Notes under the pieces: generated by a model | The model's database searches: none | Seen by the model: the letters and a program-made list of their open reading frames with translations, nothing else | Told to the model about the DNA's origin: nothing | Translations under genes and position numbers: made by a program | Assembly (NCBI RefSeq): GCF_000741165.1 | Contig: NZ_JGYN01000004.1 | Location: 62,001 to 126,000 of the forward strand | Source of the DNA: Bifidobacterium biavatii DSM 23969 | GTDB taxonomy: Bacteria > Actinomycetota > Actinomycetes > Actinomycetales > Bifidobacteriaceae | Reading direction: 5' to 3' | Length of the DNA: 64,000 nucleotides | Shown: one piece after another, positions 1-8,831 of the stretch | Layout: every line of letters starts with the position of its first letter | How positions within the stretch are numbered: position 1 is the first letter of the stretch

Positions 1-1
1 C

Positions 2-1342
2 GGTAAGCTTCAGGAAGCGTTGAAGGAGGCCGGCGCGTACACGGGCAATTTCCGCGACGCGATGGCGGACGGGCAGATAACGGCCGACGAGTTCAACAAC
101 GCATTGGTAAAGCTCGGCATGTCCGACGTTGCCAAGGAAGCGGCCACGAGCACGCAGACGATGGAAGGCGCATTGGGCAATCTCGAAGCGTCGATCACCG
201 GCGGGTTGACGGACGCGTTCGATCTGATAAAGCCGGCCGTCACTGGTTCGATCGGTTGGGCGGCTGAGAAGATCGCCGACTATGCGAAAACCGGCACGGA
301 CAACATGAAAGGGTTCGCCGACGGCCTATCCAATACCAGCGCGTTCCAGTCCGCCAAAACCATGTTCGAGAAGACCGCGGGCGCGGTCAAGGCAGTGGGC
401 GGCGCGTTTCAGGACATCGTAAGCGTGATCGCGCCGGGCGTGCAAGGTTTGTCGGACGCGCAGGGCGTGGGACAGACCACGGGCGACGTGTTCGCGGACG
501 TGGCCGACGCCGTCGGCTGGGTAGCGGACAAGGTGAAGGCGTTCGGCGATTGGGTCAGCGCGAACGCGGACCCAGTCACGGCCGGGTTAGTTGGTATCGG
601 TACCGGTTTGGCCGTGTTCAAGGCCGCCACGCTCATCACGGCCGCCAAGACCGCGATGGAAGGGTTCAGTACAGCGGCCGCATTGGCGGCTGCCAAGCAG
701 GAACTGTTGAATCTGGTGATGTCCGCCAACCCGCTGCTGTTGGTGATATCGCTGATCGCCGGCGTGGTGGCCGCCTTGGTGTGGTTCTGCACGCAGACCG
801 AGACCGGCCGCCGCCTATGGGGCGAGGTCACCCAGTTTTTCGCGGACTGCATGGCGAAAATCAAGGGCCTATTCGACAAGCTGCCGCAATGGGCGTCGGA
901 CGCGTGGACCAATGCGAAGAACAGCGCCAAGGCTGCGGTAGACGGTATTGCCGGGTTTTTCGGCGGGCTGCGCGACCAAGTGCTTGGCGTGTTCGATTCG
1001 ATCATATCCGGTATCAAGAAGTCGTTCGATTGGGCTTCGAGCTTGTGGGACAAGATCACGGGCGCAAAGAAGGAAGCAAGCGGGCTGAGCGCGCAAAACT
1101 ATTCGGCGGAACCGTCCGCACTGTACGGTGCCGCACCCGTTGCCGTGGCGGCGATGCGGGCCGTGCCGGTCGCTGACCGGTTGCGGGCCGTGCCGGCTGT
1201 CCAGTACGCGTCGGCTGGGTCGGCGTACGCCCGACCCGTGTCCCAGACATTCCAGATCACCGTGAACGGAGTGTTGGACGGCGAGGACGCGGCGCGCAAG
1301 ATTCGTCGCGTGTTGAAGGACTACGAGCGCAAGAGGGGGTGA
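2..1342 (+). CDS. Phage tail tape measure protein, C-terminal part (5' end outside window)
   Basis: The frame is open from the left edge, so only the C-terminal ~446 residues are present. Tape measure proteins set tail length and form the scaffold inside the tail tube. Visible features are Ala/Gly-rich helical segments, a hydrophobic stretch of about 30 residues near residue 240 of the visible part (two short runs of Leu/Val/Ile), and a C-terminal segment FQITVNGVLDGEDAARKI that resembles the end of many actinophage tape measure proteins. It is followed after 3 bases by the next tail gene, as in siphovirus morphogenesis operons. The family call rests on composition, position and the C-terminal pattern; no catalytic motif is expected. 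Confidence 0.75.
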   Translation, partial: GKLQEALKEAGAYTGNFRDAMADGQITADEFNNALVKLGMSDVAKEAATSTQTMEGALGNLEASITGGLTDAFDLIKPAVTGSIGWAAEKIADYAKTGTDNMKGFADGLSNTSAFQSAKTMFEKTAGAVKAVGGAFQDIVSVIAPGVQGLSDAQGVGQTTGDVFADVADAVGWVADKVKAFGDWVSANADPVTAGLVGIGTGLAVFKAATLITAAKTAMEGFSTAAALAAAKQELLNLVMSANPLLLVISLIAGVVAALVWFCTQTETGRRLWGEVTQFFADCMAKIKGLFDKLPQWASDAWTNAKNSAKAAVDGIAGFFGGLRDQVLGVFDSIISGIKKSFDWASSLWDKITGAKKEASGLSAQNYSAEPSALYGAAPVAVAAMRAVPVADRLRAVPAVQYASAGSAYARPVSQTFQITVNGVLDGEDAARKIRRVLKDYERKRG

Positions 1343-1345
1343 ATC

Positions 1346-2848
1346 ATGTCGCAACAGGTGTTTTTGTTTATGAACTGGGGCGACGGTTGGGTGTCCCTGA
1401 CCAGCCATGTGAACTCTATGGCCGCTCTCGCCGGCCTGTCGTGCAGGTGGGGCGTGGATACGCCGGACGAACAGCCCGACCCGGCCGTATTGTCGTTTCG
1501 CGTGCTGGACCGTACCGGTGATCTTGCCGGACGTGCGGCCACGTTGGCCGGCGCGCGCGTGCTGTTGCAGTTGAGCGAGTCGCCGCGTTGGAGCAGCCTG
1601 CCGTCGTTCACGTATGATTCCAGCGACCTTACGTGGTCGAAACTGCCGTCGAAATACACGCCGGACATTCCGGACGTTGCGTCGGCTTCGGCGCAAACCT
1701 TGTTCGACGGCATCGTGTCCACCGGCGGCGAGGTGCGGCCGGTGGCCGGCGGTTGGATGCTGTCTCTTACCGCGTCCAGTCGCATGATCGTTCTGAAACG
1801 CCTGTCGTCCAAGGGGCCGACCAATACGGCCGCGAAATACAAGGGCTTGCACTGGGTCGGCAGTCCGGCCGAACGGGTGGCCGAGATCAACAAGCGAGCC
1901 AGGGCGGCGAACGCGCCTACCGTGGACACGACCGGTTTGGAGCTGCCGCCGAACGTCGCGCCCTATGATGATTCGGATTTTCCGTCACTGCTGGACCTGC
2001 TGCACCGGTTGTACGCGCATAGCGGCCGAATGCTGTTGTGGTGCGAGAAACCCAGCAAGACCGCAAGCGTGATCGGGTACACCGCGTTGGCCGACCCGGT
2101 GACGATCGGCACGAACGCGAACGGCGACGCGTACACCACCGTGGACGGGGAACGCCGCGATGCGGTGGACGGCTCCCGGATACCGGCAGACGAATCGTAT
2201 ATCATCCCCGAACCGGTCACGCAAATCACGCTCACCTGTCGCAGCGTGAAAAAGAATTCTGACAACGTGCTGGAGATCGGCGACACGCAAACCGTGTACG
2301 GCGACGGCGGACTATTACCGGCCAACCTGAAGAACACGCAGTCGGCCATTACCCGTGAAAGCGACGTGATTACGTCGGACGAGTCCGGCGGCACGTGGGG
2401 CGGTGTTTTGTGGTCGCCTACCAGTGAGGGCAAGGCCACGGCGTCGGCATGGCTGTACGCGGTCAACATGCGTTTGCGTGCGCAAAACATCGTGTTCGAC
2501 AGTCGTCGTGTCGAACCGGCCGAACGGCCCGAACTGTACCGCACCTGTCCCAGTGGCCCGCTGGTGATTACCAACGCGACAGCCGCCCGTCTAGTTGGCG
2601 ACGACGGCAAGCCCGCGTTCACGGGCGCGTGGACCACGATCGGCGGCACGCTCACGTTCGACTGGGAGGCCGACGAACCGGTGTTGCGGCATGAAACCAC
2701 GATTTGGCCGTTGCCGGTGTACAGCGCGGTCAAATGGTCCGACCTGTCGGGTTGGACCGCCACGTATGACGACGTTGAGATTACGTGGGCTGATTTGTCG
2801 ATTATGTCGCCGGCGGCGGCAGCTATTGCAGAAAGGACCCCGGTATGA
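1346..2848 (+). CDS. Phage minor tail / tail-tip structural protein
   Basis: A 500-residue protein directly after the tape measure gene, where siphoviruses encode the distal tail protein and tail-associated receptor-binding or hub proteins. It begins MSQQVFLFMNWGDGWVSL and has mixed beta-rich composition without signal peptide or membrane segment. The stop codon overlaps the next start (ATGA), implying translational coupling. The role is inferred from gene order and length. It could be a fused distal tail and hub protein; no lysozyme or peptidase motif was recognised. Confidence 0.6.
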   Translation: MSQQVFLFMNWGDGWVSLTSHVNSMAALAGLSCRWGVDTPDEQPDPAVLSFRVLDRTGDLAGRAATLAGARVLLQLSESPRWSSLPSFTYDSSDLTWSKLPSKYTPDIPDVASASAQTLFDGIVSTGGEVRPVAGGWMLSLTASSRMIVLKRLSSKGPTNTAAKYKGLHWVGSPAERVAEINKRARAANAPTVDTTGLELPPNVAPYDDSDFPSLLDLLHRLYAHSGRMLLWCEKPSKTASVIGYTALADPVTIGTNANGDAYTTVDGERRDAVDGSRIPADESYIIPEPVTQITLTCRSVKKNSDNVLEIGDTQTVYGDGGLLPANLKNTQSAITRESDVITSDESGGTWGGVLWSPTSEGKATASAWLYAVNMRLRAQNIVFDSRRVEPAERPELYRTCPSGPLVITNATAARLVGDDGKPAFTGAWTTIGGTLTFDWEADEPVLRHETTIWPLPVYSAVKWSDLSGWTATYDDVEITWADLSIMSPAAAAIAERTPV

Positions 2849-3411
2849 CCGGAACCACGACGAACTACAAAATCCCCTACCCGTCCGGCAGTGATCTTGT
2901 ATCGAAAGCACCGGCGCAGTTGCAGGCATTGGCGGAAAAAGTCGATAGCGCGTTGAAGGAAGTCGATTCGCGAGCCACCACCGAGGGCACCGCGCCGATT
3001 GTCGTCACCACTCAGTCGCAACTGAATTCGGCGACCGCGAACACGGGACAGATCGGCTACGTAACCGGCGATTCCACGCAGGAAAAGCGCGGCCCGTACA
3101 TTCGCGGTACAAGCAGCTGGCAGAAGGTCGTAGCGTCGCAGAACTACGAGGCCGGTTTCTACAACGCAAAAACGAACGCCAACGGCGTCGTCGCTGTTCA
3201 TTGGGAACGTCACACCCGCGCGCCTTCCACCATGGTGGTCACCCTAGCCAACCACAACGTGGAATCGGAAGTGTTGTTATTCACGCCCATAGTGTGGACG
3301 CTCGAGGCGAACTATGCGCAAATCCGGTTCCGACGCGAGGACACGCACAAGTGGATTAACGGTAATGCCGTGAAGTTCCAGTGGCTGGCGTTCTGGGACT
3401 ACGTGGAGTGA
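2845..3411 (+). CDS. Phage tail-tip or appendage protein
   Basis: A 188-residue protein overlapping the previous gene by four bases (ATGA). The first ~45 residues contain a short amphipathic helix (APAQLQALAEKVDSALKEVD), common at the N-terminus of baseplate attachment and fibre proteins. The remainder is beta-rich with no recognisable enzymatic motif. It may be a receptor-binding or baseplate accessory protein; the function is inferred from location only. Confidence 0.5.
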   Translation: MTGTTTNYKIPYPSGSDLVSKAPAQLQALAEKVDSALKEVDSRATTEGTAPIVVTTQSQLNSATANTGQIGYVTGDSTQEKRGPYIRGTSSWQKVVASQNYEAGFYNAKTNANGVVAVHWERHTRAPSTMVVTLANHNVESEVLLFTPIVWTLEANYAQIRFRREDTHKWINGNAVKFQWLAFWDYVE

Positions 3412-3414
3412 GGC

Positions 3415-3654
3415 ATGAGCGAGAACCTGCTTATAGCGGTGATCGGCATAGTGTCCGCGATCGGCGGGGCGATAGCCACCCAGCTGTTCACGGCAGCGAA
3501 GACGCAGATAGAGACCTATCGCATGTTATTGGAGCTTCGCGCGGACAATCAGCGCCTATGGGCGTGGAATCGTTCGCTTGTCGATCACATTTACAAGGGC
3601 TTGGGCCCGCCACCGCCTGAACCGCCCGACGACCTGTTCGACCACGAGCAATAA
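3415..3654 (+). CDS. Small phage membrane protein next to the lysis genes
   Basis: A 79-residue protein with one N-terminal transmembrane helix (about residues 5-27, LLIAVIGIVSAIGGAIAT), a charged coiled-coil-like middle (TAAKTQIETYRMLLELRADNQRL) and a proline-rich acidic tail. It starts 3 bases after the preceding stop. Small single-span proteins just before the holin are common in actinophages and may help lysis or anchor tail parts; function unproven. Confidence 0.6.
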   Translation: MSENLLIAVIGIVSAIGGAIATQLFTAAKTQIETYRMLLELRADNQRLWAWNRSLVDHIYKGLGPPPPEPPDDLFDHEQ

Positions 3655-3670
3655 AGGAAGGACCGAAATT

Positions 3671-4084
3671 ATGAAACTGACCACGGAACGAATCAAATCG
3701 TTTGGAGTGCTGGCCGCGAGCCTTGTCACCACGGTTAACGCCGTGCTGGCCCTGATCGGCTGGAACCCGCTGCCGTTCGGCGATACCGAGGCGGGCGTGG
3801 CCGTGAGCCTTGCCCTGTCGGTGGGCGTGGACGTGTGGGCGTGGTGGCGGCAGAATGTCGTGACCCAAGCCGCCGCGATCGGTCACGACGTGACCGCGAA
3901 CGAAAAGGCCGCCGCCCGGCAGATCACCGCCGACCACACGGAAACGGCCGTGTCCGCGCTTGTGAACGCGAACGCCGCCGCATCCGAACCGGTCGGACTC
4001 ACCGACGGCGAGCTGAAGGCGATCACCGCGCAATGGCTTGCCGACATTAACGCGGCACAAGACAAGGAAGGCGGCACGGCGTGA
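3671..4084 (+). CDS. Phage holin-like protein
   Basis: The ATG at 3671 is preceded by AAGGAAG at a good distance, so it is preferred over in-frame starts upstream. The 137-residue product has two hydrophobic segments (about residues 8-25 and 35-55, the latter containing a WAWW motif) and a charged C-terminal tail. This resembles SPP1-type holins and other small holins, which permeabilise the membrane so that endolysin can reach peptidoglycan. It overlaps the endolysin start (GTGA), and the holin-endolysin pairing strongly supports the call. Confidence 0.75.
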   Translation: MKLTTERIKSFGVLAASLVTTVNAVLALIGWNPLPFGDTEAGVAVSLALSVGVDVWAWWRQNVVTQAAAIGHDVTANEKAAARQITADHTETAVSALVNANAAASEPVGLTDGELKAITAQWLADINAAQDKEGGTA

Positions 4085-4821
4085 CCGATTACAGTGGAGC
4101 GACGTGGGTCGGCTCCCCGAACTACACGCCGGGCCGAGCCCAACCCGTCCAGTACATCGCGCTGCACGTCATGGCCGGATACTTGGCCGGCACCGACGCG
4201 ACGTTCGGCCGTGCCGGCGGCGCGTCCAGCACCTACGGCGTGGGAGCCGTCGGCACGGTTCACCAGTACGTGAGCGAGGCCGACACCGCGTGGGCGGACG
4301 GCAACGGCAGTTACGGCAATTCCGCCAGTATCAGCATCGAGCACGAAGGCGGCATTACCGGCGCAGTAAACACGGACGCGTGCGTGGCCGCGTCCGCTCG
4401 ACTGTGTGCCGACATCGCGCGCCGTTACGGCTGGACACGACTGGAGCACGGCAAGAACGTGCGATTGCATCGGGAAATCTACCCGTACTCGCATCCGGCT
4501 TGCCCGGACAAATGCCCGAACCCGCTGCGATGGCAAGAGATCATCGCGCAGGCCAACAACATACTCGCCACCGGTTCGCCGGACTATACGGAAGGAAATC
4601 TTTACGACATGGTCGCCGCGATCATTCAACCCAATGACGAAAGCCGTCTTGTTTACTGGGACGGCGCGCATATCCACAACCTCAGCCACCCGGACGAGGT
4701 GACGGCCATCAAGGACGCGTACAAGAAGGCCACCGGCACGGACATCGCCGTGTTCAAGCTCGGTTCCAAGACCGCGCCGTGGGCCACGCGCCTGTTCTCC
4801 GCCATGAAACGCATCTCATAA
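4081..4821 (+). CDS. Phage endolysin, N-acetylmuramoyl-L-alanine amidase type
   Basis: A GTG start overlaps the holin stop. The 246-residue product has an amidase_2/PGRP-like domain over about residues 20-160: YIALHVMAG supplies the first zinc-binding His (residue 29), SISIEHEGG is the conserved middle strand, and LHREIYPYSHPACPDKCP the distal His/Cys region. The last ~70 residues are probably a cell-wall-targeting segment of unrecognised type. The enzyme should cut the amide bond between muramic acid and the stem peptide at the end of the lytic cycle. There is no signal peptide, so export depends on the holin. Confidence 0.88.
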   Translation: MTDYSGATWVGSPNYTPGRAQPVQYIALHVMAGYLAGTDATFGRAGGASSTYGVGAVGTVHQYVSEADTAWADGNGSYGNSASISIEHEGGITGAVNTDACVAASARLCADIARRYGWTRLEHGKNVRLHREIYPYSHPACPDKCPNPLRWQEIIAQANNILATGSPDYTEGNLYDMVAAIIQPNDESRLVYWDGAHIHNLSHPDEVTAIKDAYKKATGTDIAVFKLGSKTAPWATRLFSAMKRIS

Positions 4822-4822
4822 A

Positions 4823-4853
4823 AGCGAAAGGGCCCCATTCGGTCCATTTCGCT
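4823..4853. terminator. Hairpin between convergent endolysin and integrase genes
   Basis: AGCGAAA-GGGCC pairs with GGTCC-A-TTTCGCT around a short loop. It lies exactly between the convergent lysin and integrase ends and probably works in both directions. No long T tract is present. Confidence 0.55.
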
Positions 4854-5685
4854 ATGCCTGAAGCGTTACGGCCGCCATGGCCGCACGCAGATGACTGTCG
4901 GGCATGGCGACGTAGATCTGTGTCGTCTCGACGCTGGAATGTCCCAGTAGCTTGGCGACTAGGAACAGATCATGCGTCTGTTCGTACGTTTTCGTGGCGT
5001 ACCGGTGGCGCAGCGAGTGACAGCCCCACCCGTCCGGCAGCAGGCCGGACACGTGCCGGTTCACGTACGACTGTTCGACATGGCCCGACCACCGGCCGGG
5101 AAACAGGTAGCCGCCGGCCGCCTGTATCAGGTCCGCCAGATCGTCCGGCAACGGCACTATCCGCTGCTTGTCGCCCTTGCCTGTCACTATCAGCGACCGG
5201 CCTAGCAGATCGTCCATCACGTCGCGCGAGTGGACGCGGGCTATCTCCCCGCGCCGCAACCCGCATTCGGCCGCGAGCCGGACCATGAGCCGTTCCGGCC
5301 CGGTGGCCCGGCGCAGCGCGTCCAGTATGTACCGGTCCGGGCACGGGCGCGGCTTCGGCGCGGCCTTGCGCACCTTCGGCAGATCGTCGGCCGGATTGTC
5401 CGCGCGCCGACCGGTGCGCTGCATCCAACGGAAGAACGACACCAGCGTCTTGCGGTAGGCCCGTCGCGTCTCGACCTTCCATTCCTGTGCGGCCATCCAG
5501 CGCGTGAGCTGTTCGGCCGTCACCGTCTCCGGAGGCTCCCCGACACGGCGGGCGATATATCCCAGCTTGTAGCGCCGGCAGCGGATAGTCTCTTCACTGA
5601 GACCGCCCGCCTTGAGCGAGTCAAGCCAGTCTTCCATAGGTTGCCGCCATTCGCCCGGCGGCTGGGCCTTTCTTCTATTTGCCAT
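4852..5685 (-). CDS. int: Prophage tyrosine recombinase (integrase)
   Basis: A 277-residue phage-type integrase. An N-terminal SAM-like core-binding domain spans about residues 13-95. The catalytic domain shows the tyrosine-recombinase residues: Arg144 in CGLRRGEIA, Lys170 in GKGDKQR, His223/Arg226 in HSLRHRY, His249 in GHSS and nucleophile Tyr258 in TTQIYVAM. It is complete and apparently active. It lies about 100 bases from the tRNA-fragment att site and reads away from it, as usual for an integrase next to attR. It would catalyse integration into and excision from the tRNA 3' end. Confidence 0.93.
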   Translation of the reverse strand: MANRRKAQPPGEWRQPMEDWLDSLKAGGLSEETIRCRRYKLGYIARRVGEPPETVTAEQLTRWMAAQEWKVETRRAYRKTLVSFFRWMQRTGRRADNPADDLPKVRKAAPKPRPCPDRYILDALRRATGPERLMVRLAAECGLRRGEIARVHSRDVMDDLLGRSLIVTGKGDKQRIVPLPDDLADLIQAAGGYLFPGRWSGHVEQSYVNRHVSGLLPDGWGCHSLRHRYATKTYEQTHDLFLVAKLLGHSSVETTQIYVAMPDSHLRAAMAAVTLQA

Positions 5686-5740
5686 GGCGACATGTTCGCC
5701 TAGGCAGCTAAGTTAAAGACCGATAATCGGCGCAGCCGGT

Positions 5741-5807
5741 CATGGATTTGAACCATGTTCCTCTGGGGCCTGCCAAGGTTCCCAGAGGAACATGGTTCAA
5801 ATCCATG
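5741..5807. repeat. Perfect 27-bp inverted repeat with 13-base loop at the prophage end
   Basis: Left arm 5741-5767 and right arm 5781-5807 are exact reverse complements, separated by 13 bases. The right arm contains the T-arm of the tRNA fragment, so the left arm is an inverted second copy of the same tRNA sequence. It lies between the integrase gene and the tRNA-fragment terminator. Possible roles are an integrase arm or core binding structure, a cruciform, or an inverted duplication from past recombination. Confidence 0.9.
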
Positions 5808-5815
5808 CCCCGCTA
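5791..5815 (+). other. tRNA 3'-end fragment, probable attR core
   Basis: CATGG TTCAAAT CCATG forms a 5-bp T stem with the invariant TTCAAAT loop; it is followed by a 7-base acceptor strand CCCCGCT and discriminator A. No matching 5' half (D arm, anticodon arm or acceptor 5' strand) is found upstream in the window. This is what remains at attR when a phage integrates in a tRNA 3' end; the complete tRNA is expected at the far left end of the prophage, outside the window. The tRNA identity cannot be assigned. Confidence 0.7.
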
Positions 5816-5822
5816 CTAATCG

Positions 5823-5855
5823 AAAGGCCGGAAATCGCAAGGTTTCCGGCCTTTT
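5823..5855 (+). terminator. Rho-independent terminator of the interrupted tRNA gene
   Basis: AAAGGCCGGAAA pairs with TTTCCGGCCTTT around an 8-base loop, ending in a T run. It follows the tRNA 3' fragment by 7 bases, so it is probably the original host terminator of the tRNA used as attB. Confidence 0.85.
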
Positions 5856-6013
5856 CGCGTTCTCGGGGTTATAGGCCAGATTGTGTGTCCGGCGGTCTAG
5901 TTGGTTGATGGCCGTTCGACGCGGGTGTGGAACCCGCCGTAGGCATGGAGCCCGGTTCCAGACCGCCATTAATGCGCGCACGGAAGTCGTTCCGGTCGGC
6001 GCATATACCGCCA

Positions 6014-8560
6014 TCAGATTGGTCGGCGATGGGCCGCCATGAGCAGGGCGATTCCTCCGGCGAGCGCGACGCAGGCCACGGCCAGCGCGATACCGATGTC
6101 CGCGCCCGTATACGGCAGTGACGGTTCCGGTTCTTCCGACGGCGGGACTTCGACGGTCGGCGGTTCGGTCACGGTCACCACTTCCCCTTCGACGCCGAGT
6201 TCGTGGGTGACGAGCACGTCGCCTTCCGCAGAGAACACGGTGGCCCTCCAATATACGAACCCAGCGTCGGGCGAGCTGATCTCCGGGCTTGCGGCCGTCC
6301 ACGTGCCAGTTGCAGCGGCATCGTCGCCGGCATCATCGGAACGCCCAGCTTCTTCTTCGCCAGCGATATCGGCAGCGTCCGTAGCATATCCGTCGTCCGA
6401 GGTCTCCGTATCGCGGTTCTCGTCGTCGTGCGTATCATCGTTCACTCCGATGTTCTGATCGTCATCCGGAATCGCATTGCCCTTGCGGACCGCAGCCGCC
6501 CCATCCACAACGCCGGCCGGCTGCGGCACCGAACGGGCTTCGTCGAGCAGTTTGTCGTTCACGCCGGGCAGTTCCCCTTCGGCGATCGCCTTGTAGGCGC
6601 TGAACGTCACGTACGCGCCGTCCGGCAGCGAACCACGGATCATCGCCACGTCGCGGAACGACTCCCCCACGGCGACCCGTTCGGGGTCGACCTGCGTCAC
6701 CAACGTCAGCTCGACCGGCTCCTCCGTCGTCTCCGGCTCGTCCGGCGGCGTCTCCTCGTCCGGCGTGTCCGGCGGGGTCATAGGCGGCGATTCGCGCACG
6801 CGCGTGCGCTCCCACGCGTCGTCGTACGCGCTGAATGCGGCGGCCACGCGATCGTCTCCGGCGAAACTCCACACGAACACGTACCAGCCATGCGTTTCGG
6901 CCGTGATGTGCACCGCGTCGCCGTGCGCGTCCGGCTCGCCTCCTCCCACGCGAATCCGCCCGTTCACGGCCGGATAGTCCCACGTGCCGACGAGTCGGTG
7001 ATGCTCGTCCTCGTCGGGCACCTGCGCGCCGGCCGGACGCCAGTCGTCGTCCTTGGACGGGTCGCTCGCATCTCCGGCCCACCATACGCTCACCTGCGCG
7101 TGCGCGCGATCCGCCCCTAGGCCGAGCGTTTTGTCACCGGCGAACGAACCGTGATCGTCGGGAAAACCACCGACGGTGATCGTGTCGCTCAGTTCGGCGC
7201 CCACCGTCGCTGAGTGCTCGGTAACGGTCGATTCGACCATGAGGTTCGACCTGTTCGCGTTGGTTTCGGCCGGGTCGAGGAACGGGGTGACGATGTCGTG
7301 CGTGAGATGTTCCCGTACGCGCTCGCTCTGCTCGTCCAGTTCGATGGCCCATACCCAGGTGCCGAACTTGCCGTCGCCCGGCGCCAGATACGGTTCGTCG
7401 CCGCCGAGTTCGGTCATCGCCTGCACGCGCACGGTTTGCCCGGACTCGGTGAATGTCGCCATGCCGTACGCGGCCGGCTCGTATCCGAATTCGGCGATGC
7501 GCTTCACGAACGCCTCCGCACGTTCGTTCTCGTCCGGCGCGAGATCATCGTCGACACGATCCGCGGGAATACCGGCGAAATACCATCCCGTCGCATTCAG
7601 CACTTCCCCGTCGAGCCAGTGGTTGCGTTCGCCGTCGAGCAGCACGGTCACGTCGTCGTATACGGCTTCGCCCGCATCCACTGTTCGGCTCGTAGTTTCG
7701 GTGACGATGCCGGGCGCGAAGTCCTTGCGCGCGGCGAACCTCACCGCGTCGCCACCCTGCTTCGTCATGCGTTCGGACAGGCGGATCAGATCCTGTGTGC
7801 CGGGCACCAGCTCCAACGCGGGCACGTCGTATGCCGGGGTCACGGTCACTTCGCCAGCTTCCGTCGCACGCCAGGCGTGTATAATCGGCTGGTCCGTCGT
7901 AACGCCGGAAATCGTCGCCTCGCCGTTTTCGACGAACACGGCCGGCCCGCTGAGCGTGACCGTGTACGCGACGCCGGCAACCGGCTCGTCGTACGCGTTG
8001 AGTATCTGCACGCTGACGTCGCCTTCGCGCACGCCCTTCGCATACGTTTGCTCGACGGTCGAATCAAGCGGCGCGTTGCGGCCGGCCTCCTCCCACAGTT
8101 CGTCGACGCGCGCGCCGATGTCGGGATATTCGGCGTAGATCACGTCACGGTGCATCTTCCACCGTTCCATGTTCACGTCGAAATGGTCGTGGACCAGCAC
8201 GCCGATCGCGGCGAGTGTCAGACCGTCGCCCTGCGTATCGTATTCGTCCATCAGCCAGGCCAGTCTGCGCGCCGGGTCACTGTCGGCGATGAGCGTGGAG
8301 TCGCCGATGAAATAATTCACCGACTCCCCCACTTCGCTGCAGTAGTATCGCGCGCCGTTGTGCTTGTCGACCGCCGTCACGCCGACGATGATGCGTTTGT
8401 CGGCCTCCGGAGACGGATAGCCGAGATACGTTCCGGATTGTGGGCGGCCCAGCGCCGATGCGGCGATGGCCGTCATGCCCGTCAATCCGAGGACAAGCAT
8501 GGTCGCCAACGCCGCCGTAATGGCGCATATCAGCTTCACCGCCTTGGTGCGAACCGTCAT
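6014..8560 (-). CDS. Sortase-anchored cell-surface protein (LPYTG)
   Basis: An 848-residue secreted wall protein. The N-terminus has a basic segment and hydrophobic signal core (LICAITAALATMLVLGLTG), and the C-terminus has the sorting signal LPYTG, a hydrophobic helix and a basic HRR tail, so a class-type sortase should attach it to peptidoglycan. The middle has several beta-sandwich-like segments (for example a Big-type repeat around residues 185-260) and a Thr/Pro/Glu-rich spacer (PPDTPDEETPPDEPETTEEP). An in-frame ATG lies two codons upstream, but the ATG at 8560 has better spacing (9 bases) from AGGAAGG. It may be an adhesin or pilin-like protein; the ligand is unknown. Confidence 0.8.
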   Translation of the reverse strand: MTVRTKAVKLICAITAALATMLVLGLTGMTAIAASALGRPQSGTYLGYPSPEADKRIIVGVTAVDKHNGARYYCSEVGESVNYFIGDSTLIADSDPARRLAWLMDEYDTQGDGLTLAAIGVLVHDHFDVNMERWKMHRDVIYAEYPDIGARVDELWEEAGRNAPLDSTVEQTYAKGVREGDVSVQILNAYDEPVAGVAYTVTLSGPAVFVENGEATISGVTTDQPIIHAWRATEAGEVTVTPAYDVPALELVPGTQDLIRLSERMTKQGGDAVRFAARKDFAPGIVTETTSRTVDAGEAVYDDVTVLLDGERNHWLDGEVLNATGWYFAGIPADRVDDDLAPDENERAEAFVKRIAEFGYEPAAYGMATFTESGQTVRVQAMTELGGDEPYLAPGDGKFGTWVWAIELDEQSERVREHLTHDIVTPFLDPAETNANRSNLMVESTVTEHSATVGAELSDTITVGGFPDDHGSFAGDKTLGLGADRAHAQVSVWWAGDASDPSKDDDWRPAGAQVPDEDEHHRLVGTWDYPAVNGRIRVGGGEPDAHGDAVHITAETHGWYVFVWSFAGDDRVAAAFSAYDDAWERTRVRESPPMTPPDTPDEETPPDEPETTEEPVELTLVTQVDPERVAVGESFRDVAMIRGSLPDGAYVTFSAYKAIAEGELPGVNDKLLDEARSVPQPAGVVDGAAAVRKGNAIPDDDQNIGVNDDTHDDENRDTETSDDGYATDAADIAGEEEAGRSDDAGDDAAATGTWTAASPEISSPDAGFVYWRATVFSAEGDVLVTHELGVEGEVVTVTEPPTVEVPPSEEPEPSLPYTGADIGIALAVACVALAGGIALLMAAHRRPI

Positions 8561-8706
8561 GATCATTCCCCTTCCTGTATCGACTTACGTTGTCGTCCCG
8601 TTCGGCCCACGTCGGCGCATACGGGATGCGAGCATCATGGCACAATTGCGCTGCGGATCGTCCGAATTTCGGACCATGTGGTCGAAAGGTCGCTTTGCCG
8701 GCGTGT

Positions 8707-8747
8707 TGTGGACAACTTTCGGCAAATTCACAGAAAAGTTATCCACA
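8707..8747. promoter_or_regulatory. Two inverted DnaA-box-like sites upstream of glgE
   Basis: TTATCCACA on the plus strand (8739-8747) is a perfect DnaA box, and TTGTCCACA on the minus strand (8707-8715) is a one-base variant. The two form part of an imperfect inverted repeat (GTGGACAACTTTC and GAAAAGTTATCCAC). They lie in the 271-base divergent region between the surface-protein gene and glgE. Confidence 0.6.
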
Positions 8748-8796
8748 TTTAACCGATTCAAGCTCAGAAACGGCGATTTTATGCACAAATTCGCTG

Positions 8797-8831
8797 TTCC
8801 ACGTCACACGCACCACCCTAGAATGGGCCGT
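8797..8831 (+). promoter_or_regulatory. Probable leaderless promoter of glgE
   Basis: TAGAAT at 8819-8824 matches a -10 hexamer and is followed by exactly 7 bases before the ATG at 8832. This places the transcription start on or next to the start codon. The -35 region (TTCCAC, about 8797) is weak. No ribosome binding site precedes the ATG. Confidence 0.55.

Noticed and set aside
869..1852. Long minus-strand open frame of 327 codons under the tail genes
   Set aside because: It lies opposite two well-supported plus-strand tail genes, is very rich in Arg/Ala/Gly as expected from high-GC antisense frames, and spans a gene boundary.
5741..5815. Complete tRNA gene
   Set aside because: Only a T arm and acceptor 3' strand can be folded; no D arm, anticodon arm or 5' acceptor strand precedes it. 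The upstream sequence is an inverted copy of the T arm.
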